Below are positions 17,387 to 26,252 of a stretch of 64,000 nt of DNA, piece by piece. Source of the DNA: UBA11957 sp963603285 (GTDB lineage: Bacteria > Bacillota > Clostridia > Lachnospirales > Lachnospiraceae). The notes below the pieces were generated by a model. That model did no database searches. It was not told the DNA's origin and saw nothing but the letters and a program-made list of their open reading frames with translations. Location: positions 26,410 through 90,409 of the forward strand of contig CAVCMG010000009.1 of assembly GCA_963603285.1 (NCBI GenBank), given 5' to 3'. The position numbers and the translations under genes are program-made. Position 1 is the stretch's first letter. Each line of letters begins with the position of its first letter.

Positions 17387-17418
17387 TTTTTCAGCCCCTA
17401 AGTGATATAGTATCACTT
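17374..17418 (+). promoter_or_regulatory. Promoter of tRNA-Lys with overlapping palindrome
   Basis: TTGATT (17383-17388), a 17-base spacer, TATAGT (17406-17411). A stem TTAGGGG/CCCCTAA embraces the -35, and the -10 lies inside the perfect palindrome AGTGATA-TAG-TATCACT (17401-17417). The palindrome over the -10 resembles an operator. Confidence 0.7.
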
Positions 17419-17442
17419 GCGTTGAAAAACTTCATATCGCAA

Positions 17443-17515
17443 GCGCCTTTAGCTCAGCTGGTAGAGCAGTAGACTCTTAATCTATTTGTCCAGGGTTCGA
17501 ATCCCTGAAGGCGCA
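17443..17515 (+). tRNA. tRNA-Lys (anticodon CTT)
   Basis: A 73-base cloverleaf: acceptor GCGCCTT/AAGGCGC, D-arm GCTC/GAGC, anticodon stem GTAGA/TCTAT around loop CTCTTAA with anticodon CTT, T-stem CAGGG/CCCTG around TTCGAAT, discriminator A. CCA is not encoded. Confidence 0.95.
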
Positions 17516-17520
17516 CTCAA

Positions 17521-17560
17521 AGCACTGTTTTTGGAATGTAGTTCCGGGGACGGTGTTTTT
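17521..17560 (+). terminator. Terminator after tRNA-Lys
   Basis: Stem AGCACTGT (17521-17528) with ACGGTGTT (17550-17557), including two G-U pairs, followed by Ts. Confidence 0.6.
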
Positions 17561-17629
17561 TATTTGTCTGGATAGAAAAAAGCGCCAGAGCCGATGCCGG
17601 CGCTTTTTTCGTCCGAGGGGCCAAGAAGA

Positions 17630-17869
17630 TCACAACTTCCTCCGAATCGCCCTCTCCAACGGCTTCTCCGGCTCCAGCCTGATCTCCAGAATATCCTCAA
17701 TCCTGCACCCCAGAACCTGGCAAAGATCATCCAATGTGCGGACATTCACCGACTGATTCTTCCGCAGTCGCTGAATCGTAGCCTTATAAAATCCAAACTT
17801 CTCAATCAACATATAACTGCTGACCTTCTTCTCCTCCATCGTCTTCCAGAGCGGATCATAAGAAATCAT
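17630..17869 (-). CDS. Small XRE-family (Cro/CI-type) regulator
   Basis: A 79-residue single-domain helix-turn-helix protein resembling YozG-type proteins: SYMLIEKFGFYKATIQRLRK forms the HTH, followed by NVRTLDDLCQVLGCRIEDIL, the standard end of this family. GGAGGTG precedes the start by 9 bases. No partner gene is adjacent, so the target is unknown. Confidence 0.87.
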   Translation of the reverse strand: MISYDPLWKTMEEKKVSSYMLIEKFGFYKATIQRLRKNQSVNVRTLDDLCQVLGCRIEDILEIRLEPEKPLERAIRRKL

Positions 17870-17884
17870 GAAACCACACCTCCA

Positions 17885-18379
17885 TACTTATAGTATCTCT
17901 ATTATGATAGAGTTTCCCGATTATGCATATGTACATTAAAATACCGCCCGACCAAAATAGACATACCATAAAACCCAAGGAAATTTAAAACCCCTTTAGA
18001 ATATTAAGAAACTATTAACCACTCTTTAAGAAATAGATTAGAAATTGGACAAATGTAAGACACAAATCCCCTGTATAGTATAACCATCGAATGAAAAACA
18101 ACTGCAAAACAAACGCAGTACTGTCAATGAAGCGTTAACGGCGGGTGACGTTGAACCAATGAGCATCTGCCGGCTTCGACTAACAATTATTCCATTTACA
18201 TAGAGTGGCTACAGGCCACAAATTTTCTCTCTCTTTCCTTTCAAGTAATGCGACAAGGGCTTGTGTATAAACCACAGGCCCTTGTTGCATGTTATAAGAA
18301 AAACAGGCTTGACGGATAAAAACCACCGCGTCATACTGACAGAGAAAGAAACAAAAAAACAGACAAAGGAGAAAACTAT
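17885..18379. other. Gene-free region with a candidate structured RNA
   Basis: No coding frame is supported. From 18102 to 18286 there is a series of complementary segments, listed as a separate candidate. A TATAGT at 18074-18079 could be a -10, but no convincing -35 was found. Confidence 0.5.
18102..18286 (+). ncRNA. Candidate structured RNA (unidentified)
   Basis: Visible pairing: CTGC/GCAG (18102-18105, 18115-18118); GAAGC and CGGC (18129-18133, 18139-18142) with GCCGGCTTC (18169-18177), a stem with a GUUAA bulge; GTGGC/GCCAC (18205-18219); and a 14-bp stem (18252-18265 with 18273-18286). It matches no riboswitch class I recognise. It lies directly before a small membrane-protein gene, so a leader role is plausible. 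Confidence 0.35.
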
Positions 18380-18766
18380 ATGCAAATCGCTATTACCGTG
18401 ATCTGTTGTCTGATGCCCTGCATCGGCATGGTGCTCGGACTGCTGATGCTCTCTAAAGGAAAAAAGAAAATACAAGGTACAGCAAAGCCAGGCAGCCTGC
18501 CGGGAAACGTACAGTTGTCCTTCGGCTGCGTGATCCTTGGTATTGCCTTTGTAGAGCTTGTGCTGACACTGGCCGTACTGTTCCTGGCGCCGGTGACAGG
18601 CACAAAGCCAAGACTTATTATGACCATACTTCTGGTCACGGTGCAGTATATAACAGCCATGGTTCTGATCTTTGTACTGAATGCCCGTATGCTGCATAGC
18701 ACACGAAAGAGTCCGGAAAGGGATGAAACGCAGGAAAGAGCATCCCATACAGATGAAAAAGAGTAA
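18380..18766 (+). CDS. Small membrane protein of unknown function
   Basis: A 128-residue protein with three hydrophobic segments (about residues 3-24, 45-69 and 77-101) and a charged C-terminal tail. AGGAG precedes the ATG. I do not recognise a family. It follows the candidate structured RNA and precedes a separate promoter, so it is probably a single-gene unit. Confidence 0.65.
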   Translation: MQIAITVICCLMPCIGMVLGLLMLSKGKKKIQGTAKPGSLPGNVQLSFGCVILGIAFVELVLTLAVLFLAPVTGTKPRLIMTILLVTVQYITAMVLIFVLNARMLHSTRKSPERDETQERASHTDEKE

Positions 18767-18866
18767 AAATCCTGTGCTTCACACAACATAGGAACGTTGA
18801 ATATTCAAGTGCACAAGATAATATTATAAAAAAATAACACAATCGTGTGATTTTTAACACATTTCG

Positions 18867-18895
18867 TTGAAAACCATATATCGCTGTGCTATAGT
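18867..18895 (+). promoter_or_regulatory. Predicted promoter of the regulator-serine dehydratase operon
   Basis: TTGAAA (18867-18872), a 17-base spacer, TATAGT (18890-18895), about 30 bases before the first start codon. Confidence 0.75.
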
Positions 18896-18924
18896 AAAGT
18901 TAATAGAGAAACGGAGGTACAGCT

Positions 18925-19560
18925 ATGCGATCAGATATTACAGACAGAATGAAAAAGAATTCGGAAATCGGCCGGATTGCCATGCTTTCCCTGCGCTGTG
19001 GGATGGATGTATCCGATAAGACAGCCAGACTTGTAGCCATGACTGTGGAAAATCCGGACGTTGGCCGCAACACGATCGAAAAGGACAGCAGCCAGGATGC
19101 CCTGCAGGCCGTATGGATTCTGGATGATGCGGAAAATATGGCAGCCGGATTTGCTGATCTGGAGGGTCGTCTGGCAAAGCTCAGAGGTCTTGTACAGAAG
19201 GAAGGCTATACGGTAGTGCGTACCGACGAAAAGAACGTACCCTTTGAGATCCGCAAGGTCAAGGAAGAGGCCGGTGATTACATCCTGTATGTCCAGTTTG
19301 GTACAGGGCGTGTGCTGGAAGCATCCTTTGGGGTGCAGACTACCGACAAAAAGGGCCGCTGCTATACGATCCGGGAGCTGGAAGAAGAACAGAAACAGCT
19401 GGCCAGCCTGATCAAAACGGTCAAAAAGCTCAATGGTCTGGGCATCAAAGGTGAAGAAAAGATGCTGCGGCTGGCTGTCTTTGCCTGCGAGGAACGCTTC
19501 CTTGTCCGCAAAGCCAGAGCCCACAGACTGGAGCAGGAAAAGCAAAGAGGAAGTATCTAA
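18925..19560 (+). CDS. Unknown protein upstream of serine dehydratase regulator
   Basis: A 211-residue soluble protein, charged, with a helical C-terminal part; no signal peptide or membrane segment. GGAGGT precedes the ATG. It stops directly before the next gene's ATG and sits in one operon with an XRE regulator and sdaAB-sdaAA. I do not recognise the family; the context suggests a sensor or accessory role in serine metabolism, which is a guess. Confidence 0.65.
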   Translation: MRSDITDRMKKNSEIGRIAMLSLRCGMDVSDKTARLVAMTVENPDVGRNTIEKDSSQDALQAVWILDDAENMAAGFADLEGRLAKLRGLVQKEGYTVVRTDEKNVPFEIRKVKEEAGDYILYVQFGTGRVLEASFGVQTTDKKGRCYTIRELEEEQKQLASLIKTVKKLNGLGIKGEEKMLRLAVFACEERFLVRKARAHRLEQEKQRGSI

Positions 19561-19992
19561 ATGCCGGACACAGATATCAGGGAGAAGGCCTACTGGCTGA
19601 AAATGCAGAGAAAACGTCTGGGACTGACCCAGAAGGAGCTGGCCGGACTTTCCGGCACGAGCCTGCGGTCGATCCAGTCCTACGAACAGGGAACGAGAAG
19701 CCTGCGGGGAGCCTCGATCGAGCAGATCCAGGCGCTGTGCCGTGTGCTTGGCTGCAGCGAGCAGGAGATCCTTTCCTACCCGGGCAGCCGGCAGTTTACT
19801 TTTGCAGAGAGTACCACCGGCGAGCTGATCAATCTGTACGAAAGACTGAAACGGGATAAAGCCCAAAATGACCAGACAGACAGGATATATCACGACCTGC
19901 CCGCTGCGGAATGCGAACGGCAGCTTTTACAGGAAATGGCGCTCCGCTTTTATCAGGAGCATACAAAGACATACAAGGAGATGACAACATGA
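19561..19992 (+). CDS. XRE-family regulator of the serine dehydratase operon
   Basis: A 143-residue protein with an N-terminal Cro/CI-type HTH (LTQKELAGLSGTSLRSIQSY, followed by IEQIQALCRVLGCSEQEIL). The C-terminal part is a helical region of unknown role. It abuts the previous gene and overlaps sdaAB by 4 bases (ATGA), so it is translationally coupled and probably controls this operon. Confidence 0.87.
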   Translation: MPDTDIREKAYWLKMQRKRLGLTQKELAGLSGTSLRSIQSYEQGTRSLRGASIEQIQALCRVLGCSEQEILSYPGSRQFTFAESTTGELINLYERLKRDKAQNDQTDRIYHDLPAAECERQLLQEMALRFYQEHTKTYKEMTT

Positions 19993-20648
19993 ATATGCTG
20001 GATATTATCGGCCCGGCCATGGTCGGACCTTCAAGCTCTCATACGGCTGGTGCAGTGCGCATCGGTCGTATTGCCAAAAAGCTGATGGCAGAGCGTATCG
20101 TGGAAGCAGAGCTTTTGCTGCATGGCTCTTTTCTGGCAACGGGCAAGGGCCATGGTACGGACCGTGCACTGATCGCCGGGCTCTTGGGCATGGATGTGGA
20201 TGATGACCGTATCCGTACCAGCTTTGAGATTGCGAAAGAGTCCGGACTTTCCTTTACCTTTGGCAGCATCATGCTGACGGACGGCCATCCGAATTCGGTC
20301 AAGATGTTTCTGACCGGCGAGTCCGGCAAAAAGCTGGAGATTGTGGCGTCCTCGATCGGCGGCGGCAGGATTCTTGTCAACGAGATCGATGGCCTGACGG
20401 CCAATTTCAGCGGTGACTATCCGACCTTGATCGTGCATAATCAGGATCAGCCGGGGCATGTTATGGAAGTAACCAGTATGCTGGGGCATAAAGGCGTCAA
20501 TATTGCAACGATGCAGCTGTACCGCGACGGCCGCGGAGGCAAGGCGGTCATGGTTGTTGAATGTGATCAGGAAGTACCGAAGGAAGGCATTGAATGGCTG
20601 GAACGTGTGGAGGGTATCTTAAAGGTCACATACCTGAGTCTGGCGTAG
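19989..20648 (+). CDS. sdaAB: L-serine dehydratase, iron-sulfur-dependent, beta subunit
   Basis: The ATG at 19989, overlapping the previous stop, gives 219 residues starting MNMLDIIGPAMVGPSSSHTA; an upstream in-frame start would overlap the regulator and is rejected. The PSSSHTAG stretch is the family signature, and an ACT-like domain follows near residues 148-219 (TLIVHNQDQPGHVMEVTSML). With the alpha subunit it deaminates L-serine to pyruvate and ammonia using a 4Fe-4S cluster. Confidence 0.95.
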   Translation: MNMLDIIGPAMVGPSSSHTAGAVRIGRIAKKLMAERIVEAELLLHGSFLATGKGHGTDRALIAGLLGMDVDDDRIRTSFEIAKESGLSFTFGSIMLTDGHPNSVKMFLTGESGKKLEIVASSIGGGRILVNEIDGLTANFSGDYPTLIVHNQDQPGHVMEVTSMLGHKGVNIATMQLYRDGRGGKAVMVVECDQEVPKEGIEWLERVEGILKVTYLSLA

Positions 20649-20657
20649 GAGGGCGAT

Positions 20658-21521
20658 ATGTATTCATCTTTGGAAGAACTCATAACCGAGGCAGAAGAAA
20701 AAAACAGCGAGGTCTGGGAGCTGGTGTTGCAGGACGATATGCAGCAGCGGGGCGTAAGCCGCGAGACCTCCTTTAACGATACGAAGCAGCTGTATCTGAC
20801 GATGAAGGCGGCAGATGCAGGATATGAAGAAAATTTGAGTTCCCACAGCGGACTGGTAGGCGGCGATGGCCGCAAGCTTGCCGTGGCAAGGGAAAAGGGC
20901 CAGCTGTACTGTGGGAATTTTATCGGTATGGTGATGGAGACGGCTGTCAAGATGGGCGAATCCAACGCCTGCATGAAAAAGATCGTGGCAGCACCGACCG
21001 CCGGTTCCTGCGGTGTGATGCCTGCCGTACTGTTAAGCCTGCAGAAGGAAAAGGGCTTTACCGACGATCAGATGACCGAGGCGCTGTTTGTAGCTGCCGG
21101 TATCGGCGGTGTGATCGCCAACCGGGCCTTTCTGGCAGGGGCCAGCGGTGGCTGTCAGGCGGAGATCGGTTCGGCTTCGGCCATGGCGGCAGGCGCGGCA
21201 GCCTATCTGGCCGGGGGGAATGCACGGCAGATCGCCGATGCGGCAGCGCTGGCCTTAAAGGGACTTCTGGGACTGGCCTGCGATCCGGTAGCCGGACTTG
21301 TAGAAGTACCCTGTGTCAAGAGAAATGTGATCGGCAGCGTCAATGCCCTGACAAGCGCAGATATGGCCATGGCCGGTATCATAAGCCGTATCCCGCCGGA
21401 TGAGGTCATCGATGCGATGAAGAGCATCGGTATCTGTATGCCCGGCTGCTTAAAAGAGACAGGTACGGGCGGCCTGGCGGCTACACCTACCGGTGAAGCG
21501 ATCCGGGAACAGATGGCGTAG
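20658..21521 (+). CDS. sdaAA: L-serine dehydratase, iron-sulfur-dependent, alpha subunit
   Basis: A 287-residue catalytic subunit. Visible features include APTAGSCGVMPAVLL near residue 113 (cluster-binding Cys), CDPVAGLVEVPC near 214, and MPGCLKETGTGGLA near the end. GGAGGG precedes the ATG, 9 bases after sdaAB. The two-gene arrangement is typical of Clostridia. Confidence 0.95.
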   Translation: MYSSLEELITEAEEKNSEVWELVLQDDMQQRGVSRETSFNDTKQLYLTMKAADAGYEENLSSHSGLVGGDGRKLAVAREKGQLYCGNFIGMVMETAVKMGESNACMKKIVAAPTAGSCGVMPAVLLSLQKEKGFTDDQMTEALFVAAGIGGVIANRAFLAGASGGCQAEIGSASAMAAGAAAYLAGGNARQIADAAALALKGLLGLACDPVAGLVEVPCVKRNVIGSVNALTSADMAMAGIISRIPPDEVIDAMKSIGICMPGCLKETGTGGLAATPTGEAIREQMA

Positions 21522-21599
21522 GCATATTATTAGACAAAAAACCGTGTGAAAAACGGGCATTTTGCACAAAAAGTACCCCTGTCATTTGAATGGAGGATA

Positions 21600-21628
21600 T
21601 TGAATTTCTGCGGAATGTATGCTAGGAT
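21600..21628 (+). promoter_or_regulatory. Predicted promoter of pfkA
   Basis: TTGAAT (21600-21605), a 17-base spacer, TAGGAT (21623-21628). Confidence 0.55.
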
Positions 21629-21673
21629 AAACAAAATGTGTTTTGTGTTTTTCATATGGAGGAGTAGTTTATT

Positions 21674-22711
21674 ATGGCAGAGAATAAAGTAAAGACGATC
21701 GGTGTCCTGACCAGTGGTGGCGATGCCCCGGGTATGAATGCCGCGATCCGTGCCGTTGTGCGCAGAGCCCTGTCACAGAATATCGCTGTGAAAGGTATTC
21801 TCAAAGGCTATGACGGCCTGATCAATAATGATATGGTAGATATGACCAGCCGCGATGTGTCGGATATCATCCAGCGCGGCGGTACGATCCTGTATACAGC
21901 AAGATGCCCGGAGATGCGTACCCCGGAAGGTCTGGCAACCGCTGTGGAGAACTGCAAAAAGAACGGTATCGACGGTCTGGTTGTTATCGGTGGTGACGGT
22001 TCCTTTGCCGGTGCACAGAAGCTGGCCAATGAGGGTATCAATGCCATCGGTATACCGGGTACGATTGATCTGGACATTTCCTGTACGGATTACACGATCG
22101 GTTTCGATACTGCGATCAATACCGCTATGGAGGCCATCGATAAGATCCGGGATACTTCTGCTTCCCATGAGAGATGCTCTGTTATCGAGGTTATGGGACG
22201 CCATGCCGGATATATTGCCCTGTGGTGCGGTATTGCCAACGGTGCAGACGATATCCTGCTCCCGGAATATTATGATTACGATGAGCAGAAGCTGATCGAC
22301 AAGATCATTCTGAACCGTTCCAGAGGCAAGACCCATCATATCATCATCAATGCCGAGGGTATCGGACATTCTGCCAGCATGGCAAAGCGTATCGAAGCAG
22401 CTACCGGCATTGAGACGCGTGCGACGATCCTTGGCCATATGCAGCGAGGCGGTTCCCCGAGCTGCCGCGATCGTTTCTTTGCTTCCCTGATGGGTGCATA
22501 TGCGGTAGATCTGCTCCGTAAGGGTGAGACAAAACGTATCGTAGGAATCAAGAGTGGTGAGATCGTTGACTTTGATATCAACGAGGGTCTGGCTATGCAG
22601 AAGCAGGTGTCCAGAGAGCAGTACGAGATTGCCCAGACACTGTCCTATAGCTATGGCGACTTCAATCTGGGTGCTGCAGGTACCATCAATCCGCTGAAGA
22701 GTAAATTCTAA
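21674..22711 (+). CDS. pfkA: ATP-dependent 6-phosphofructokinase
   Basis: A 345-residue glycolytic enzyme. It has the N-terminal TSGGDAPGMNAAIRAVVR, the GGDGSFAGA loop (Gly after GGD favours ATP rather than pyrophosphate), the catalytic PGTIDLDI with its aspartates, and MGRHAGYIAL. It is slightly longer than the E. coli enzyme, with an extra C-terminal segment. GGAGGAG precedes the start, and a terminator follows. Confidence 0.96.
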   Translation: MAENKVKTIGVLTSGGDAPGMNAAIRAVVRRALSQNIAVKGILKGYDGLINNDMVDMTSRDVSDIIQRGGTILYTARCPEMRTPEGLATAVENCKKNGIDGLVVIGGDGSFAGAQKLANEGINAIGIPGTIDLDISCTDYTIGFDTAINTAMEAIDKIRDTSASHERCSVIEVMGRHAGYIALWCGIANGADDILLPEYYDYDEQKLIDKIILNRSRGKTHHIIINAEGIGHSASMAKRIEAATGIETRATILGHMQRGGSPSCRDRFFASLMGAYAVDLLRKGETKRIVGIKSGEIVDFDINEGLAMQKQVSREQYEIAQTLSYSYGDFNLGAAGTINPLKSKF

Positions 22712-22724
22712 ACGCAGAACTTTC

Positions 22725-22787
22725 AGGCTGCCACACAAAAGTGGTTCTTCCCGTTACAGGATGACCGCCGGATGTGGCAGCCTTTTT
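22725..22787 (+). terminator. Terminator of pfkA
   Basis: Perfect stem AGGCTGCCACA (22725-22735) with TGTGGCAGCCT (22773-22783), then Ts. Confidence 0.88.
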
Positions 22788-22849
22788 GCTGTCCTATATA
22801 AAAACACTGTCCGTAAAAACGGTCTGAGGAGAGGAAGAAAGAAGGAGTT

Positions 22850-24694
22850 ATGACAAAAGAAGAACTATTACAGCAGTTATACGGTTATGCTTCCTTTCGG
22901 CTGGGACAGGCGGAACTGATCGATGCAACGCTGTCGGGGCGGGATGTCTTTGGTATCATGCCGACCGGCGCGGGCAAATCGGTCTGCTATCAGATCCCGG
23001 CGCTGATGCTGCAGGGAATTACGCTGGTGATCTCCCCGCTGATCTCGCTGATGAAGGATCAGGTCAGTGCCTTAAACCAGATGGGCGTCCATGCGGCGTA
23101 TCTCAACAGCTCGCTGACCTCTGGGCAGTATATGAAGGCGCTGCAGCTGGCCAAAAGAGGGCAGTACAAGCTGATCTATGTGGCGCCGGAGCGCCTGCTG
23201 ACGGAGTCCTTTCTGGATTTTGCACGGTATGCGGATATTTCTTTCCTCGCAGTGGATGAGGCGCACTGCGTATCCCAGTGGGGCCAGGATTTCCGGCCAA
23301 GCTATCTGAAAATCCAGGAATTTATCGATGCCCTGCCCCGACGGCCGGTTATGGCAGCCTATACGGCCACGGCTACAAAGGCTGTCCGTGACGACTGTAT
23401 CGGTATGCTGGGACTTAAGGATCCGGTGATCAAAACCACCGGTTTCGACCGGGAAAATCTGTATTTTGAAGTGCGTCAGCCGGCGGACAAGCAGAAGGAG
23501 CTTTTACAGATCCTGTCCGAACATCAGACAGAGAGCGGTATCATCTACTGTACCACCCGCAAAAATGTCGAGGAAATCTGTGACCGGCTGATCCGGGAGG
23601 GCTACCGTGCCACCCGCTACCATGCCGGACTGACGGATGAGGAGCGTTCGAAGAATCAGGAGGATTTTCTTTACGACGTCTGCCCTGTCATGGTGGCGAC
23701 CAATGCCTTCGGTATGGGGATCGATAAATCGAACGTCCGTTACGTGATACATTACAATATGCCGAAAAATATGGAGAGCTATTATCAGGAAGCGGGTCGT
23801 GCCGGACGGGATGGCGAGGCGGCTGTCTGCATCCTGCTTTACGCAGGGCAGGATGTGGTGACGAACCAGTTTTTTATCGAGCATGCGCGGGAAAATGACG
23901 AGCTCGATCCACAGGAGCTGGCCGTTGTCAAAGCGCAGGATGAAAAGCGTCTGCGGGATATGACGTTTTACTGCTTTACGGAGGACTGTCTCCGGCAGTA
24001 TATGCTGGCATATTTCGGGGAAAAGACCGGGGAATCCTGCGGTAACTGCGGCAACTGCTGCGGGGATTTTGAGGTCGTGGATGTGACGGATGCGGCGATG
24101 GCGCTTCTGCGTGCGGTCTTTGAAAGCGGCAGCCGCTATGGTGCGCAGGTGCTTCTCGATGCGCTCAGGGGCAGTACAAGCCAGAAGGTAAAGCAGTTTC
24201 GTCTTGACGAGCTTTCGGTATACGGTGCTTTACAGGGGACTCCGGTGCATACACTGCGCCGTATCCTGCATAAGCTGTATGGTATGCTTTTACTGAAACA
24301 GGAGGGCGATGCCTATCCGATCGTAAAGATCACACCGGAAGGCCGGGAGATGCTTCTGGAGGAAGTACCGGTACGGATCACGATGCAGACGCCGAAGAAG
24401 AAACGCGATGCCTCGGCAAAGACGAAAAAGGCAGCGGCGAACGCTGGTTTTGCCGAAAACGATGCCGATGCATCCATGTTTGAACAGCTCAGACAGGTAC
24501 GTCTTCGTCTGGCTAAGGAACAGCATGTGCCGCCGTATATCATTTTTTCCGACAAGACGCTGGCCGATATGTGCCGGAAGCTGCCAAAAAGCAAAGAAGA
24601 GATGCTGGCGGTATCCGGTGTGGGTGAGAAAAAGTACGAGCTGTATGGCGAGGTCTTTCTGGACGAGATACAGAAGCTGTATGACAGAAAATAA
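22850..24694 (+). CDS. recQ: ATP-dependent DNA helicase RecQ
   Basis: A 614-residue 3'-5' helicase. Walker A is MPTGAGKSVCYQIPAL, motif II is VDEAHCVSQWGQDFRPSY, motif VI includes QEAGRAGRDG. A zinc-binding Cys cluster (CGNCGNCC, near residue 397) and a winged-helix region follow. A C-terminal HRDC domain occupies about residues 545-612. A short unordered Lys-rich linker precedes HRDC. AAGGAG lies before the ATG. Confidence 0.96.
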   Translation: MTKEELLQQLYGYASFRLGQAELIDATLSGRDVFGIMPTGAGKSVCYQIPALMLQGITLVISPLISLMKDQVSALNQMGVHAAYLNSSLTSGQYMKALQLAKRGQYKLIYVAPERLLTESFLDFARYADISFLAVDEAHCVSQWGQDFRPSYLKIQEFIDALPRRPVMAAYTATATKAVRDDCIGMLGLKDPVIKTTGFDRENLYFEVRQPADKQKELLQILSEHQTESGIIYCTTRKNVEEICDRLIREGYRATRYHAGLTDEERSKNQEDFLYDVCPVMVATNAFGMGIDKSNVRYVIHYNMPKNMESYYQEAGRAGRDGEAAVCILLYAGQDVVTNQFFIEHARENDELDPQELAVVKAQDEKRLRDMTFYCFTEDCLRQYMLAYFGEKTGESCGNCGNCCGDFEVVDVTDAAMALLRAVFESGSRYGAQVLLDALRGSTSQKVKQFRLDELSVYGALQGTPVHTLRRILHKLYGMLLLKQEGDAYPIVKITPEGREMLLEEVPVRITMQTPKKKRDASAKTKKAAANAGFAENDADASMFEQLRQVRLRLAKEQHVPPYIIFSDKTLADMCRKLPKSKEEMLAVSGVGEKKYELYGEVFLDEIQKLYDRK

Positions 24695-24728
24695 TGTCCC
24701 GGGGCGCTTGCCCGGTCAAGGAGGCAGT

Positions 24729-25598
24729 ATGTTTGGTTATGTGACGGTGCATAAGGAAGAATTAAAGATCAAGGAATACGAGACATACAAGGGCTTTTAC
24801 TGCGGCGCATGTCAGGCATTAAGGCAGGAATACGGTCTGGCCGGACAGCTGACGCTGTCCTACGATATGACCTTTCTGACGCTGCTTTTAAGCTCCCTGT
24901 ACGAGCCGGAGCAGAAATTTTCAAAGAAACGGTGCATAGCCCATCCGCAGAAAAAGCGGCTGATGATCGAAAATGAATACTCGGTATACGCCGCCCACAT
25001 GGGCATCCTGCTCACATGGTACAAGTTTCTGGACGACTGGAAGGATGAAAAGAAGCTGACTGCTGTTGTAGGGCTCAGAGTTTACCACAGGGCTTTTGAA
25101 AAGGCCAGAGCCCTGTATCCCGGAAAGGATCAGAAGATCCGGAAGTATCTGGGGGAGCTTTCCGCACTCGAAAAGGCACAGAGCACGGATATCGACCGGG
25201 TAGCCGGGACGTTTGGCCATCTGCTGGGAGAGATCTTTGCCATAAAGGATGATCTCTGGTGGGAGGATCTGTACTGTACGGGCTTTTATCTGGGGAAATT
25301 TATCTATCTGATGGACGCCTGGGACGATCTGAAAAAGGATGAAAAGACCGGCAATTACAATATCCTTTTTTTGCGCCGCAAAGCGCGGGAAAAGGACGGG
25401 CCAGTTGACGAAGAGGCATTTGCCGCAGAGGTGGAGCAGCTGCTTGTCGGTATGATGGCGGCCTGCAGCGCATCCTTTGAACGTCTGCCACTGGTACAGG
25501 ATGTTGCAATTTGCGAGAATATCCTATATGATGGGGTGTGGAAGCGATTGGACAAGATGAAAGAGGAAGCTGCAAAAGCGGCAGAACAGACAGTATAA
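24729..25598 (+). CDS. DUF5685-like protein
   Basis: The ATG at 24729 gives 289 residues beginning MFGYVTVHKEELKIKEYETY; the longer frame upstream overlaps recQ and is rejected. The sequence has GFYCGACQALRQEYG near residue 23 with a CxxC-like pair, and AGTFGHLLGEIFAIKDD in the middle, as expected for this Clostridial family. It resembles a helical prenyltransferase-type fold by eye, which is only a suggestion. It follows recQ closely and precedes a J-domain gene, as is common in Lachnospiraceae. Confidence 0.7.
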   Translation: MFGYVTVHKEELKIKEYETYKGFYCGACQALRQEYGLAGQLTLSYDMTFLTLLLSSLYEPEQKFSKKRCIAHPQKKRLMIENEYSVYAAHMGILLTWYKFLDDWKDEKKLTAVVGLRVYHRAFEKARALYPGKDQKIRKYLGELSALEKAQSTDIDRVAGTFGHLLGEIFAIKDDLWWEDLYCTGFYLGKFIYLMDAWDDLKKDEKTGNYNILFLRRKAREKDGPVDEEAFAAEVEQLLVGMMAACSASFERLPLVQDVAICENILYDGVWKRLDKMKEEAAKAAEQTV

Positions 25599-25613
25599 AA
25601 CGGAGAATACCAG

Positions 25614-26252
25614 ATGAAAGATCCTTATGAAGTGCTGGGCGTTCCAAGAACCGCCAGCCAGGAAGAAATAAAAAAGGCATACAGAGAATTAAGCCGCAAG
25701 TATCACCCGGATTCCTATGTGGACAATCCGCTGGCCGATCTTGCGGAGGAAAAGTTTAAAGAGGTGCAGGAAGCCTACAAGCAGATCATGGACGGCCAGT
25801 CCTCGTACCAGGGCAGCGCCGAATCCTACAGCTACGGGCAGTCCTCTTATCAGGGCTACCAGCAGAGCTATCAGCAAAGCGGTGAGGTCTATACGGATGT
25901 GCGCAATATGCTCAATGCCCGCCGCTACTACGATGCGCTGAATGTGCTGCGTCCGATGGGGAACCGCACGGCGGAATGGCATTACTGTTACGCCGTGGCC
26001 AGTCTTGGTATCGGCAACAATGTCGATGCGTATGACCACGCGACACAGGCTGTACAGATGGAGCCCGGCAATATGGAGTACCGCTCCTTCCAGCGCCATC
26101 TGCAGAGCCAGAACAGCCGTTATCAGCAGCGTCCGACCTATCAGAACCGTTCGGGAAACGGCAGCTGCTGCACCGGAGACGCCTGCTGCGATCTTTGGAT
26201 CGCTGACAGTCTCTGTGAATGTATGGGAGGAGACCTTTGTCCATGCATATAA
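25614..26252 (+). CDS. J-domain protein with Cys-rich tail
   Basis: A 212-residue protein with an N-terminal DnaJ domain (residues 3-63, including the HPD at 33-35), a Gln/Ser/Tyr-rich linker (66-90), a tetratricopeptide-like region (95-150) and a C-terminal tail with repeated Cys pairs (CCTGDACC, CECMGGDLCPC). The J-domain should stimulate a DnaK ATPase; the tail may bind metal or a partner. The last 10 bases overlap the next gene. Confidence 0.85.
   Translation: MKDPYEVLGVPRTASQEEIKKAYRELSRKYHPDSYVDNPLADLAEEKFKEVQEAYKQIMDGQSSYQGSAESYSYGQSSYQGYQQSYQQSGEVYTDVRNMLNARRYYDALNVLRPMGNRTAEWHYCYAVASLGIGNNVDAYDHATQAVQMEPGNMEYRSFQRHLQSQNSRYQQRPTYQNRSGNGSCCTGDACCDLWIADSLCECMGGDLCPCI

Larger units (their letters stand above)
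17050..17442. other. Gap between trmB and tRNA-Lys with one doubtful small ORF
   Basis: It holds a possible 59-residue Cys-rich frame (17207-17386), A-rich runs at 17352-17369 and the tRNA promoter. No other gene is supported. Confidence 0.5.

Noticed and set aside
17521..17630. Second tRNA after tRNA-Lys
   Set aside because: No cloverleaf can be drawn; the interval holds a terminator and the end of the XRE gene.
24408..24728. Upstream extension of the DUF5685 gene
   Set aside because: It overlaps recQ HRDC coding in another frame. The ATG at 24729 matches the family N-terminus.
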